Assembly (NCBI GenBank): GCA_009602725.1
Contig: WELB01000080.1
Span: forward strand, 314,149-359,929
Direction of reading: 5' to 3'
Source: Spirogloea muscicola
Lineage: Eukaryota; Streptophyta; Zygnematophyceae; Spirogloeales; Spirogloeaceae
DNA length: 45,781 nt
A program made the translations under genes and the position numbers. The stretch's first letter is position 1; the number at the start of each line of letters is the position of its first letter. Positions 29,465 through 40,612 of this stretch are shown one piece after another. Below the pieces are notes generated by a model, which was given only the letters and a program-made list of their open reading frames with translations, was not told the origin of the DNA and ran no database searches.

Positions 29465-31962
29465 CGAGCTGCCCGTAACAGAGCAGCAGGTGAGAGTGCT
29501 GCTGACTGGATATGCAGAAGCTTGGCAGTGGACTTCGCCACCATACATAAGCGAGAACGGCAGGTCCATGTCGGTAGGGCCAAGCTGCTGCATGCAGGAG
29601 GCGTCTGCAGGAGCCCAGTGGGCACCTTGTGTGGAGCTTGGCGCAGCAGCTGCACCATGCCCATCCCAGTGACTATCAGCCTTTGGCACGCCGGGCGAGC
29701 TGTGCCTGAGCTGCGGAAGGCTGCCAGTGCTCCACGAGGGCTCCTGCCCCTGCCCGCCACCCGTGGTGGTGCTGCTACACGGCGTGCTCGGTGAGGTCAG
29801 GAGGCTGGAGGCTGTGGGCTCGACAAAGCCACGCTCTAGGAGGGGCCTAGTCCTTGACGGAGAGCTCCTGGCAGACTGCCCTATGGCTGGGTGCCGCATC
29901 ATAAGCTGTGGCCCACCGCTTCGCTCCTCCGATGCCAACACTTGCTCCTTGTGGATTGAGCCAGCCACGGCTTCTCTCAGCGAAAGCTCCTCACAGAGGT
30001 CCATGTGGTCGATCGCCTCCCTCACGACCTTACAGACCACCCACACAGGCTTGCCCATGAGCTTGTCTTCAAGCATCTGGGCGTCAGTCTTCATGGCGTA
30101 CTCGTACATCTTCCAAAGCTCCTTCTCGCGCGCCGGACCCTCCCTTGCCCCAGGCTCCTTGAAGCGGAACATGCGACGCTCTGGAGTGACACCAAATTGG
30201 CTCTGACAATGATTGGGGCATAGGGACAGGTGAAGAAAGGTTTCAGCCAGCACATCATATTGGAGGCAGCTGAAGATGCGCAGTGACATGCTGCAATAGC
30301 AGTCCTATTGGTGCGACTGAATGGTGTTGAATCATTGCAAATGCTATCTCTGTATCTTCCTCAGCTCTTTTGAGCTGCAAATGCTATCTCTGTATCTTCC
30401 TCAGCTCTTTTGAGCTGCAATTGCATTGATCCTAAACGCAGACTGGTGCATACATTGCAAGACAGCATCAGGGGGAGGACATGTCAGCACTGGTGACGAA
30501 TTCTTGCATATGCTGGTGCTAACAGGCTTGCATCCACCTTGCAGAATATGAGCCTGTGTTTGCACCCAAACAGGAAGAGTTGGGAGTCCCCCTGTAGCAG
30601 CTTCCAGCTTAAAGTACAAGGCTCAGGAGCCAGAAGGAGGAGTGGAGGTAAGGCGAGAGGAATGATGCTGGGTAGGAGAAGCATGCTTACCTGGTGTTGG
30701 TGGTAAAGGGTGGTCTGGCAGACTTTCCAGCAAGGTGCCTTGCGATCACACGGCCCGAGTGCGCACTCTCGCCGCCGGCGCTTGGATGTGCGCCATTGCG
30801 GTGCCATGCAGAAGAAGCCCACCAATCCGAGTGCGCCCTTCCTATTGACCACCGCAACGCTCAGGCCTGCATGTTCGGGGCACAAAGGGCTCCTCTGCAT
30901 GTCAAGCTCCCAGTACCGTGGATAGGAAGGCTAGGTTGATCACACTGTGTCACGCAATGTGGTCCAAAGAAGCAGTACATAAGTAGAGCTTTGAAGAGAG
31001 CAGGCACTTTCAGCAAGTGGGCAGTGATTGACATCTACTCGATAAGTCAATCTCCTCACAGCCTGCACCTGGACATCTATTAGCTGCAAGCGGTGTTGAT
31101 CGCAAGGAAGCTGGATGCAGACTTGCTCTTAGGCCAAGATTGTATGACTGTGGGTTCAGGTAAACAGACTGACAAGAAGTAGAGAGAGCATGAGCTACTG
31201 GGACGCAGACCTTGGATGAGCCAAGGCCGTGACTTAGAGAGGAGGTCATCCTCAGGAATGAGTTCCGGCAGGGCCTCAGGCGCGCAGCCCAGGGAGCAGG
31301 CCACCTGCTGGGTGTACTGCCACAGCTGCGGCACACTGGCTGCGGCATCGCCGCTGTCACTGCCACCGCTACTGCCACCACTCGCGCCGGAAACAGGATC
31401 GAGCAAATTGTACTGGCCCTGCACGTGCTTCCAGTGGAGCCACTGAAAGAGCTGCATCTCACTCGGCTCAAAGCCAGCTCGCTCAGAGGACAGCAGCCGC
31501 GCTCCTGAGCCAGCTGCCGCTGGTGTTGGCGCCTGCCAACTACCACGGCGGCGGTCACCGGCCACCTGCACGTACACAGCTCGGAGAAGAGCTTGTAAGA
31601 TCATTCTGAGATCAGAAGGTACAACTCGTATACTTTGAGTCCATTGCACCTGCAATAGAGGGCTTCTGATGCCCGACATCATGCTCTACCCCTCGGACAA
31701 AAGTGCGTTGCAGACAGTTGAGGGAAGTCTCACACTCGACAGCCTCGCCACAGCATCGAGCTGAAGCCCCATGGCAGCTCTTCCTGCTGCAAAGGGCGGC
31801 ACCCACCTGCTCGCCATCATCGTCGGCGAATGCCGCGGCCTTGCGCCGGAGGGTGGGCTGCGGCGGGGGCGACATGGGGCCCGGGCCCGCGGAGGCATCG
31901 ACCGCGGGCGCCGCCCAGCCGGCGGCCGCGCCGTGGCCGGCGTCGTGGGCCATGGGGCCCAT
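29456..31962 (-). CDS. Candidate multi-exon gene of unknown function, Cys/His-containing
   Basis: Likely exon bodies on the minus strand are 31962 to about 31660 (MGPMAHDAGHGAAAGW...), about 31600-31210 (SEMQLFQWLHWKHVQGQYNL, ELIPEDDLLSKSRPWLIQ), about 30930-30690 (RYWELDMQRSPLCPEHAGLS, VVNRKGALGLVGFFCMAPQW, ECALGPCDRKAPCWKVCQTT, donor CACCAG|GTAAGC) and about 30215-29456 (SQFGVTPERRMFRFKEPGAR, MLEDKLMGKPVWVVCKVVRE, then a Ser/Pro-rich tail). The third and fourth exons join in phase. CPEH, CALGPC and CWKVC suggest a metal-binding fold. I do not recognise the family. The first exon and its junctions are the least certain. No signal peptide or membrane segment is evident. Confidence 0.45.
30337..30416. 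repeat. 40-bp perfect tandem duplication
   Basis: GCAAATGCTATCTCTGTATC...TTTTGAGCT occurs at 30337-30376 and identically at 30377-30416, within the presumed intron between the last two exons of the minus-strand unknown gene. Confidence 0.9.
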
Positions 31963-32860
31963 CCGGCATCCGCCGTCAGGCCCGCGCCGTCAGCTCCTCA
32001 GCTGGGCAGACTGCATTGCAGCCGCCGGCCCAGTGGCGGCAGGCAGTCCTGGGCCCTGGCCATCAGCGCGCCGCGGGCCGAGGGCAGAGCGACGGCCGCC
32101 TGGCCGAGACCGCCGGAGAACCTCGCGGCGCTGTCCAGTGGTGGCAACGAACGGGCCAAGCGCTTTCCCGCCGCCGTGGCGGAGACGGCAGAAGGGGCGC
32201 CGAGTGCCCGTCGCCGCGGCGGCGTCCCTCGGCGGCGGGGGCTCGGCGCCAAGCTCGGCCGTGCGGAGGAGGAGGAGCCCTCGAGCGGGCCGTGGGGGCG
32301 GGGGGCGGGAGGGGGAGCGGCGAGCGGAGTCGCGTGCCGTCGCGGGCCGCACCCCACGTCGTTGCCGCGAAGCGGGGGCTCTGTGGGGGGTCCCGTACGG
32401 GCGCCCGGTCGGCAGGCGAAGGACCCCCCCCCGCGCCCGGCGCTTAGGTGGGCGCCCGCACGAGGGCCCCCGCCCGGGGGCGCTAACCCCCAAACAGCAC
32501 TCCCATCCCCCCCCCGGGTGCCCGGTTTGCTCGCCCGGGTCTTGTGTCACCGCCCGTCTCCGCCTGTCAATACTCCCCGCCCCCCCCCTCCGCTTGCCGA
32601 TTTGACACCCCGCCCCTTTTTCCTGCAGAATCGCAGCTCTTGACGTGCTCGGACTGGCCCAGGGCGCGCGCGCCCGGCCGTCCCAGCCTCCCCCACTGCG
32701 TGCCTCCTCACGTGTCCGTATTCCAGGACGTGGCCTTCCTTCACTTCGCAGCCATTCGTGGTTGCCACTTCGGTAACAAACAGCTCTTCCTCGGTAGCTA
32801 TGTGAATCGTGCCTCTGTAACGTTAGACCACTTGTCGAATTTTGGGATCGCCCTCGTGGA
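31963..32860. other. Very GC-rich upstream region, no gene assigned
   Basis: Long frames exist on both strands in several phases, all Arg/Pro/Gly/Ala-rich, as expected from base composition. C-runs of 8-9 bases occur near 32425, 32510 and 32580. It may be the promoter of the minus-strand unknown gene. Confidence 0.4.
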
Positions 32861-32864
32861 AGAA

Positions 32865-33600
32865 GAATGGCACTCCCAATGGGGACAAGGGCTGTGAAAA
32901 GCCAGCCCGGAAAGACTTGACAAAAGGTTCGGGGCCTTGTGGAAGAGCTTCTTCTTCCTCGTCACACTCCTTATCATCACAGCCATTGGCCCCATTGGGA
33001 GAACCACGTCCTCCTCAGCCACGCTTGCGGACATTTCCAAATTAGTAAGAGGCCAGCCCCCGTTGTCCACTTTTCTTGGGCTGGCCTCTCCCGTCCCTCG
33101 CCCGCTTAGGAAGAGCTTACTTGCATCTTGGTACGCGTGGGCTCCCTCCCCGCCCATTGCCCCTGGCCTTCAGAAAAAAAGACAGATGGTACGGCTCTTC
33201 CAATGTAAGGCAGTTGCTAAAGACAGTGCTCTCCCGTACTCTGTTCATTCTTTTTCGGGCTGGTTGTTCCAGCCCCTATTCTCAATGGGCGAGCACTTTC
33301 TTCTCCCGTAGAGGGCTGAGAAAGAAGAAGTGGCTCTCCCAGTGGGGGCAAGGGCTGGGAAAGGCCAGCCCAAAAGAATGGATAAGGTGCAAAGAGCCAG
33401 AAGGCAAGGAGAAAGACGAAGTGGCACTCTCCAATGGGGGCAAGGGCTGCGAAAAGCCAGCCCAAAAAGAATTGACAAAGGTTCAGAAGAAAGCGCTCGC
33501 CCATTGAGAATAGGGGCTGGAAAAGCCAGCCCAAAAAGAATGAACGAAGTACGAGAAGGGGGCCAGGGGCAGCGCTAAGAAAAACAAGCACACAGAGAAG
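32865..33600. repeat. Cluster of LINE family 1 tail stem-loops, mixed orientation
   Basis: Minus-oriented units occur at about 32875-32925, 33335-33385, 33425-33480 and 33500-33545. A + oriented unit lies at about 33240-33305 (GGGCTGGTTGTTCCAGCCCC). The stem is kept while the loop changes. One minus unit ends in the family 1 C-terminus near 33620-33660. Confidence 0.7.
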
Positions 33601-33609
33601 CAAAGCAGC

Positions 33610-33945
33610 TACGAATCACTCAGAAACCTCTGCTAAGCAGCCGCAGGTCGGAGATGCTCGGAGATTCAGAGGGGCCTACAAGCGCGTAGCAGCTACAAAG
33701 AAGAAGGTGCTCGCCCATTGAGAAGAGGGGCTGGCAAAGCCAGCCCAAAAAGAATGGACAATGTTCAAAGCCAAAGAAAGAGGTGCTGAAAAAGGACTAC
33801 ACTACAAAGTGCAAGACGGTGCAGAGGGAGATGCAGATGGCTGCTCAGTATCCACGTGTGAGCAACAGCAGATCAGAGTAACTCGGAGCAGGAGAAGCGG
33901 CACTTTGCCGAGACCCGGAAGCAGCAGCCATAGCACGGCCAGCCC
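33610..33945 (-). pseudogene. LINE family 1 C-terminus next to the assembly gap
   Basis: The minus frame reads AGRAMAAASGSRQSAASPAP, SYSDLLLLTRGY, then a stop. A tail with the stem-loop GGGGCTGGCAAAGCCAGCCC lies at 33728-33746. The sequence runs into the gap at 33946, and the same element probably resumes at 34655. Confidence 0.7.
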
Positions 33946-34654
33946 NNNNNNNNNNNNNNNNNNNNNNNNNNNNNNNNNNNNNNNNNNNNNNNNNNNNNNN
34001 NNNNNNNNNNNNNNNNNNNNNNNNNNNNNNNNNNNNNNNNNNNNNNNNNNNNNNNNNNNNNNNNNNNNNNNNNNNNNNNNNNNNNNNNNNNNNNNNNNNN
34101 NNNNNNNNNNNNNNNNNNNNNNNNNNNNNNNNNNNNNNNNNNNNNNNNNNNNNNNNNNNNNNNNNNNNNNNNNNNNNNNNNNNNNNNNNNNNNNNNNNNN
34201 NNNNNNNNNNNNNNNNNNNNNNNNNNNNNNNNNNNNNNNNNNNNNNNNNNNNNNNNNNNNNNNNNNNNNNNNNNNNNNNNNNNNNNNNNNNNNNNNNNNN
34301 NNNNNNNNNNNNNNNNNNNNNNNNNNNNNNNNNNNNNNNNNNNNNNNNNNNNNNNNNNNNNNNNNNNNNNNNNNNNNNNNNNNNNNNNNNNNNNNNNNNN
34401 NNNNNNNNNNNNNNNNNNNNNNNNNNNNNNNNNNNNNNNNNNNNNNNNNNNNNNNNNNNNNNNNNNNNNNNNNNNNNNNNNNNNNNNNNNNNNNNNNNNN
34501 NNNNNNNNNNNNNNNNNNNNNNNNNNNNNNNNNNNNNNNNNNNNNNNNNNNNNNNNNNNNNNNNNNNNNNNNNNNNNNNNNNNNNNNNNNNNNNNNNNNN
34601 NNNNNNNNNNNNNNNNNNNNNNNNNNNNNNNNNNNNNNNNNNNNNNNNNNNNNN
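33946..34654. other. Assembly gap (709 N)
   Basis: A continuous run of N. Open frames spanning it are not real evidence of coding. Confidence 1.
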
Positions 34655-35120
34655 AGCAAGGGGGGGGGAGGCCAAGGTGGTGGTGGAGCGCCGTGCGGAA
34701 AAGGTTGTCAGAAAGCCGAAGGGACTCGTAGATCGGCAGAGCGTTTAGCCACTCCGACGCGCCCGGGGAGCCGATTGAAAGGAGCCGGGTAAGGCCACGT
34801 CTATCGTCCTTGAGCAGTCCCTTCAAGTCGGAGGCGGCCTGCACGTCCGCAGCGTGTGTGTAGTGAGCCTGCGCTTTCCTATCGGAACAGCGTGCCCATG
34901 CCGCAAAATCTGCATGACCCTCGGCAAGTGTTGGTAGGGAGCACGAGAGGTCATGCAGTGCTGCGGTTAGGGAAAGCTGGAAGGGCCTGGTCCCTGTTGC
35001 AACACCCGCTATAGCGGGTGCTAAAACAGCCAAGGAGAAAGAAGAAAGTGCTCGCCCATTGAGAATAGGGGCTGGAACAACCAGCCCGAAAGAGAAAGGG
35101 CCAGCCCAGAAGGGATCAAG
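34655..35120 (-). pseudogene. LINE ORF2 fragment and tail
   Basis: From about 34990 down to the gap the minus frame reads LPTLAEGHADFAAWARCSDR, KAQAHYTHAADVQAASDLKG, LTRLLSIGSPGASEWLNALP and LFRTALHHHLGLPPPC. This matches the segment just before the zinc motif in the copy at 23790-25632. A minus tail unit (CTCGCCCATTGAGAATAGGG) abuts at 35050-35100. The zinc/endonuclease part would fall in the gap. Confidence 0.65.
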
Positions 35121-36690
35121 GTCAAGATCCACCGATAGATCCGAAGAGCACGAATCGCGCAAGTGGCCTCGACGACTGGTTGCTCGACGATGCTTCAACC
35201 CCCACGTTTGCAAGTGCTTTTCCCCCCTCGTTTCCCCGTGTCGCCTTGCACGCCGACCCCGCCGGGACCCTATTGCCCCTTTCCTCCGGCCGCCCGCCGG
35301 CGGCCGGCGGGCGGCAAGGGCTCGCCACGTGGCACCCTCTGCGTGACGCAGCTGCCTCCCCCCGTTTAACCGGCACTTCTCGTCTCTTCCTCCGTCTCCA
35401 CCGCCCTCTCTCGTCCCGCCCACGTCGCCACCCAACCTCCATCGCCCATCTCGGCCGCAGCGGCAGAAGCGTGCCGCTCGTTCTCCCCTCGTTGCGGGCA
35501 GACTAAGCGGCTGTATAGAAAGCGCGGCCAGATTGACTGTATAGTAGTGGTTTCGCAGCACCCACTCGTAGGCACTTTCGTAGCTGCGGGGTTTGCGCAG
35601 TCCGTCTCGTCTTGACCCTGTCCGTTCTTGCGCTTACCCTGGCCCCTTCGAACTTTGTTCAGTCTTCTTTCTGGGCTGGCCTCTCACCGCCCTTTCCTGG
35701 AAGCGTCCTTCTTCGTTTAGGCTGCCCTTTCACAGCACGCCTTCTTTTGGAAGAGCTTCTACGTGCTTATAACAGAATGTGACTCTCGCTTAGTGCAGCG
35801 TTCCCAGGCTCTGGATCAGACATCAGCTTGCTGGGTGCACACTAAGCCAAGCCACTGGCTTGCGTTAGCTTCAGCTCCCCAAATCTAGTCTGTCGGCTAC
35901 GTGTGCTCATTCGTGGGCATTAGTCCCCCTTCAAGTTTCATTCTGTTACCTGAATTCCTCTTGACGTCTTTGGTCTTCTTACACACAGTTTAGAGGCTTG
36001 CTTCGGCTTTCACTCTATGGGGACCTCGCGCCCTCTCTTTACCGCCTCCTTTGGATCCATACAATTTTTGGGGCTGGCTTCTTCACATCCACTGTCCCCT
36101 TCTGAAGAGCTTTTTCGTCTTCTGTTGCCAATGAGCAGTGCAAGTGGGAAGAAGGCTGGGCTCCTACAGAGAAGAAGGTGCTCGTCTTATTAGAGGCAAT
36201 GGGCCAGGGGCGAGTCCGATGGCCAGTCCGAAATGGATGCAAGGGCTGAGAATACCGGAGTCGGGCGCTGGATAAGGACCAGCCTAAGTGCTTGGCAAGC
36301 GGCGCAGTGTTTGGCTGTGCTAGCAGGTGCACAATAAGCACTTCGGGGCTGTGTGCTCGCTTGCCCGTTTGCACCGCCTGCAAGAGAAGAGATGTCAACA
36401 GCTTTTGACGAACGGGGCGACAGCAGTGGAAAAACCGAAGACGCTTCTTCAGAAGGGGGCGATTGCTGTGACCGCCCAGCTCAGAAGGGGGTAGAGAAGG
36501 CACGCGGTGCACAGAGAGAAAGGAGGCCAAGCTCAACCACTCCATTCTACATACAGAAGATGCAGAAAGTCGAGCAAAGAGTGGCGCTACGCAAACGTGA
36601 GCCCTAGGCGGAGAGGGCTAAGACTACAGGGCCAGAAGTAAGCTCTTGCGAAGGGGGCGAGGGCTCTGATTGAGAGAGCCACTTCTCTGA
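35121..36690. other. Repeat-derived stretch without a gene
   Basis: 35280-35320 is a GC palindrome-like run (CCGCCGGCGGCCGGCGGGCGG). 35650-35700 carries a diverged tail motif (TTCTGGGCTGGCCTCTCACC). The remaining frames lack family motifs. Weak tail-like pieces recur near 36190-36260 and 36470. Confidence 0.4.
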
Positions 36691-37200
36691 AAGGCCAGCC
36701 CAGAAGGATGGACAAGGGCGAAAAAAATTGCTCGCCTACAGAGCGTAGGGGCTGGGAAAGGCCAGCCCAAAAGAAGGACAAGGTCCAAAGAAGCAAAGGG
36801 TGCCGGGAAAAAACGAAAATCACACAGGTAGCCTCTACACGACCGCAGATGGAACCTCAGTACCCGCAAGTGAGCAGCAGCAAGTCCGAGTAACTCGCAG
36901 CTGGGAAAGAGAGAGTGGGGCGCGGAGCGCAAGAATGAAAAGGAGGCCAATTCAAGCCAATACATTATCAGGCACAATATAGTGCAAAATAAACAAGGCT
37001 ACATAAAACGGAGCCCTATGCGAAGGTGCCTAAGGAAACAAGGGTGACTTTAGTACCCACTGGTGAGCAGATGCAAATCCGACAAGCTAACTTGGGGAGC
37101 CGGAGCGCCGCCACGGAAGCCGGTGGCCTGACTTGGAGCACTGGGAACGAGGCACTCCGTCGAGACCCGGAGGCAGCATTCATAGCGCGGCCGGCTCGCG
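36690..37200 (-). mobile_element. LINE family 1 tails and C-terminal remnants (inverted)
   Basis: The + strand shows GGGGCTGGGAAAGGCCAGCC near 36748-36768, with CAGTACCCGCAAGTGAGCAG (reverse of a ...LTRGY-stop end) near 36855. At 37055-37200 the minus frame reads RAGRAMNAASGSRRSASFP. These are at least two inverted truncated copies. Confidence 0.6.
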
Positions 37201-37790
37201 AGTGGCTAAAGCACAGCTGGTACGGGGATTTCATCACTTCAAGGAAATGGCCTGCGGGTTCGCAAGGGCTTGGCGGCCACACGCCGCCGCCTCGCCTCGG
37301 GACACGCGAACCCCGGGGGACGACGCCCGTGACGTCAGCCGCGCCTCCTCCGCCGCACGCCGGGCGAAGAGCGGACCGAGCCTGGCCGGCAGACAAACCC
37401 CGCCCGGGGTCGGCAGGCGGGGAGGTAGACGGACATTTGCCGGGGGCCGAAAAGAGAACTTCCATCAAGCCCCCCCCGGTGATCGAATCCGTGGTGTTCG
37501 TACGGGAGCCGGCCGCACGCTCACGTCACGCTCATGACGTCACGCAGTCGGCCACCGCGTCGCCGGCACGCACTCCGGGGGGGCCCACGTCGCCAAGCCG
37601 GCCGCGACGTGGCGCCCTCCGGGGACGTTTAGGGCCCCTCCCGGGCGGCGGGCCCCTTAAAGGTCATGCCTGGAAGGTTCAGGGGTGGAGACCATCTCCA
37701 CCCACGCTACCCCGCCGGCTCCGGGACATTCTTGGCACGCGGAACGAAAGCAGGAGACTCAGCTCTTCCAGATTTGGGCGATGGCGGCCA
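37201..37790. other. GC-rich stretch, no gene assigned
   Basis: CGTGACGTCA-type sequences occur near 37330 and 37535. Frames on both strands are Arg/Pro/Gly-rich without motifs. It may be a decayed 5' region of a LINE or a promoter-like remnant. Confidence 0.35.
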
Positions 37791-38060
37791 AGAAGAGAGT
37801 AAGCTCCTCTGAAAGGGGCGAGGGCTGTGAAGGAAACAGCTCCTCCAGTAAATAAGCAACGGCTGTGAAAAGTGGTTCTCCCGAATGGGGCGAGGGCTGT
37901 GAAAGAAAGAAAGAAAGCATGAATAGCCAGAACAAATGATATCGTGTATTTCAAACAATCGAAGGCCAATATGGCCAAGTACAAAGGCAAGCACAAAGGG
38001 GCTGTTGAAAGCCCGCCCGAAGAAAAGAACGCCCCGATCGATGGACTTTTCCAGGCAGGC
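37791..38060. repeat. LINE tail-like units and a family 2 tail fragment
   Basis: Repeated GAAAGGGGCGAGGGCTGTGA-type units occur at 37812, 37857 and 37890. The reverse complement of the family 2 tail (AAGGCCAATATGGCCAAGTA, near 37963-37983) follows. Confidence 0.55.
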
Positions 38061-38069
38061 AGAGGGCGA

Positions 38070-39030
38070 TGGCTGTGATCCCCGGGGGCTGCGGCGTGGC
38101 TCCAGGCCCTCCCCCTCTACGACGCCCTCACCCTCCCGGACGAGGTATTCCGAAGTGCCGTCCACCGGCTCCTGGGCCTACTGCCGCCATGTCTCCAGGG
38201 TGTGCGTCAATGTGAGTGTGGCGAGCGCGGGACCGAGCCTGGAGAGCTGGCTGCTCATGTTCTGCGCTGTTCCCACGGCGGAGAGCGGACAGCGGCCCAC
38301 GACCGCCTCCGCGACGTAATGCATGGCATCCTGTTGGAGGCTGGTTTCTCCGTGGCAGCAGAGCACTCCGGAATCATGCCAATCCAGCACAGGGCCGACG
38401 GTCTCCATGCCAGGCGTGTAGACCTGGTGGCCACCCGACAGGCCGGCGGGCCACGTCTTCTCCTGGACGTGGTGACTACTGATGCCTATGACCGCTCACA
38501 CCCAGCCAAATGTGCCACCACGGCTGGGTATGCGGTCGCCTGCGCTGCTCGGGCCAAAGAGCTGAAGTACGCGGATCATCCGCGGGAAGACGAGTTCTTC
38601 CCGTTGGCCATCGACACACATGGGGCGCTGGGCGCTCGGTGGCTCGAGCTGCTCACCCAGCTCGCCCGCCACACCATCGCCCGGCGCTTCCATGGGGAGC
38701 CGGTTGACTTCCCTGCAGCCGGGTCGCTGGCGCAAGTGTATCGAATGCGCCTGGCCGTCTCGCTGCAGAGGTCCATGGCCCGGGCGCTGCACCTTCGTGC
38801 CGGCAGAGCCCTCGCTGCTGCCTCTGGCTCTGGCCAGGGGACCCACTTCCAGGAGCCCAGCATCTCTGATCTGCGGCTGCTTAGCAGGGGTTACTGAGTG
38901 TCTCGTAGCAGCTTTGTTTCTGTTACTTAGCGCTTCCCCTGGCCCCCTTCTCGTACTATGTTCATTCTTTTTCGGGCTGGTTGTTCCAGCCCCTATTCTC
39001 AATGGGCGAGCACTTTCTTCTGTGATTGGG
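38070..39030 (+). pseudogene. LINE family 1 ORF2 C-terminus with intact frame and 3' UTR
   Basis: From about 38080 the + strand encodes LQALPLYDALTLPDEVFRSA and VHRLLGLLPPCLQGVRQCEC in shifted phase. An intact 231-codon frame, 38202-38897, follows: RQCECGERGTEPGELAAHVL, RC, GERTAAHDRLRD, ARRVDLVATRQAGG, RLLLDVVTTDAYD, GSLAQVYRMRLAVSLQRSM and SDLRLLSRGY. The zinc motif CxC...HxxxC and the Asp...Asp-Val-Val pattern are kept. The 3' UTR has TCTCGTAGCAGCTTTGTTTC, CTTAGCGCTTCC and the stem-loop GGGCTGGTTGTTCCAGCCCC at about 38974. It is 5'-truncated, without RT. Confidence 0.75.
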
Positions 39031-39485
39031 CACTTGTTGTGACTGGCCAGCCCAGAATAAGCTTGATGCCCGTAACAACAGAAGGCGAGGCTGACCAAGC
39101 ATAGGCGCACGCTGCGCCCTGCCGCTTGCAGCCAGTCCTGGGTGTTGGAGACAAAGACCGACAGCAGAAAACGATGGCTGTGATTGGCCAAGTAAAAATT
39201 GAACAAGTTTTGACGGGGCCATAAGAGCGCACAGCGACTCAAGATTTGGAGAAAGCGATGAGAAGCCTGCCCTGCTGGAGGAAGTGAGCGCATCCAAAAT
39301 GGGGCGGGGGCTGGACATGGCCAGCCCAGGAAGAATGGAAATGGCCGGAGGGCCTGCCTTCGGAGTACGGCAGTCGTGGGCGGTTGGGTGTGCGCCAGAC
39401 TGCCTGCCCTCCCTGATGGCGTGCCCTACTCTATTTGTAGGTGGCTGGGAACGGCCAGCCCGGAACGATCGACAGGGGGTCAACC
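39031..39485. other. Repeat-derived stretch with tail-like stems
   Basis: Short GGCCAGCCC-containing pieces at about 39043, 39310 and 39445 echo the family 1 tail in minus orientation. No gene is supported. Confidence 0.4.
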
Positions 39486-39494
39486 GGGAGCGAA

Positions 39495-39850
39495 CGAGGT
39501 AAGCTGTCGACGGTCAGGAATGTCAGTGGATGTAGTGTGTGGGACAGAGTTATCTCCTCGGACGCAGAGAGGCTGCTTTTGTCCATGGCCCACGCTCTGC
39601 ATCAGCGTGCTGGCCGTGCTCTCGCTGCGGCTCTGGCTTTCGTCAGGGGGATAGTTTTCCGGCAGCTAGTCTGTCGGATCTGAGGCTCATCACCCGTAAC
39701 TACTGAGTGATCCATCCTCCCCCTGTTCTGACACAGCATCTTCAGGCCCCTTTGTAGCTGCTAAACGCTAGTAGGCCCCTCCGAACCTTTGTCAATTCTT
39801 TGTGGGCTGGCTTTTCGCAGCCCTTGCCCCCACTGAGAGTGCCACTTCTT
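39495..39850 (+). mobile_element. LINE C-terminus and tail
   Basis: The + frame reads SMAHALHQRAGRALAAALAF, VRG. In a shifted phase it continues SLSDLRLITRNY and a stop (39706). The tail GGGCTGGCTTTTCGCAGCCC follows at about 39803-39824, with CCACTGAGAGTGCCACTTC. Confidence 0.65.
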
Positions 39851-40612
39851 CTTTTGTTGTCTGATGAGAAGCAGCAACGTTAGTTGACAAGCATATGAAG
39901 CTCTTCCGAAGGGGCGGAGACTTTTACAAGAGGGCTTTCACCAGAAGAGAATGAATTAGCTCTTTCGATGTAAGGCAATAGCTGTGAGAAAGAAAGTGGC
40001 TCTCGCAAAGAAGTGAGTAACGAGCTCTGTCAATGGGGCGGCCAGAGACACAGAAGCTGGCACCCTGTTGGCGCTCTGTTTGCCCTCCCTTATCAATTCT
40101 CATATTACCATTAGCAGGCCGTGCCCGCTCTCTGATGCAAAGCCACTCTTTTCTCCAGCTTGAATCTCTACCAAAGGGCTGGAGCACCATTGGCTAGCCC
40201 AAGTGTCCGGGCTAGTCCTCCGGAGGCACTCGTGTAGAAAAGGAAATGAGCTCACCTGAACAAGCTCTCGCAATTGAGTCGAGGACTGCACAGAGTTAGT
40301 CCACAAAAGAATGACAAGGTCCAGATAAGGGCGATGGCTGTAAGGCCAGCTCAGACACAGGCTCACAATGCACAAGTATGCACAAGTACAAGCGCTCTTC
40401 CCTATCAAGTACTCCACAAGAAAGCTTGTATGAAACGAACTTGAGGTTCAAATGAAACCCCGAACCCTACGATTTCAACACAGATTATCCTCCTCACCTC
40501 ATACCAAATTCTTCCAGATGAGCCCTTGATTTTCGAAGATCCTTCCGAACTCCTGACTACTTGTCAACTTCTGACAAGTAGTAGTTTCTTTCACTTTTTC
40601 CCAATTCTCAAT
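39851..40612. other. Intergenic, nothing assigned
   Basis: Diverged tail-like repeats reach to about 40050. Beyond that the sequence is AT-richer with no supported gene. It would hold the promoter of the + strand candidate at 40613. Confidence 0.35.

Noticed and set aside
31703-32643. Overlapping 200-300-codon frames on both strands
   Set aside because: Arg/Pro/Gly/Ala-rich, overlapping in several phases, no domain; explained by very high GC content.
33761-34792. Long open frames across the gap (33761-34792, 33802-34659, 33845-34675, 33873-35561)
   Set aside because: They consist mostly of undetermined bases. Only the LINE sequence at both margins is informative.
37026-37802. 258-codon + strand frame
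   Set aside because: Its first part is antisense to a LINE C-terminus and the rest is GC-rich low complexity.
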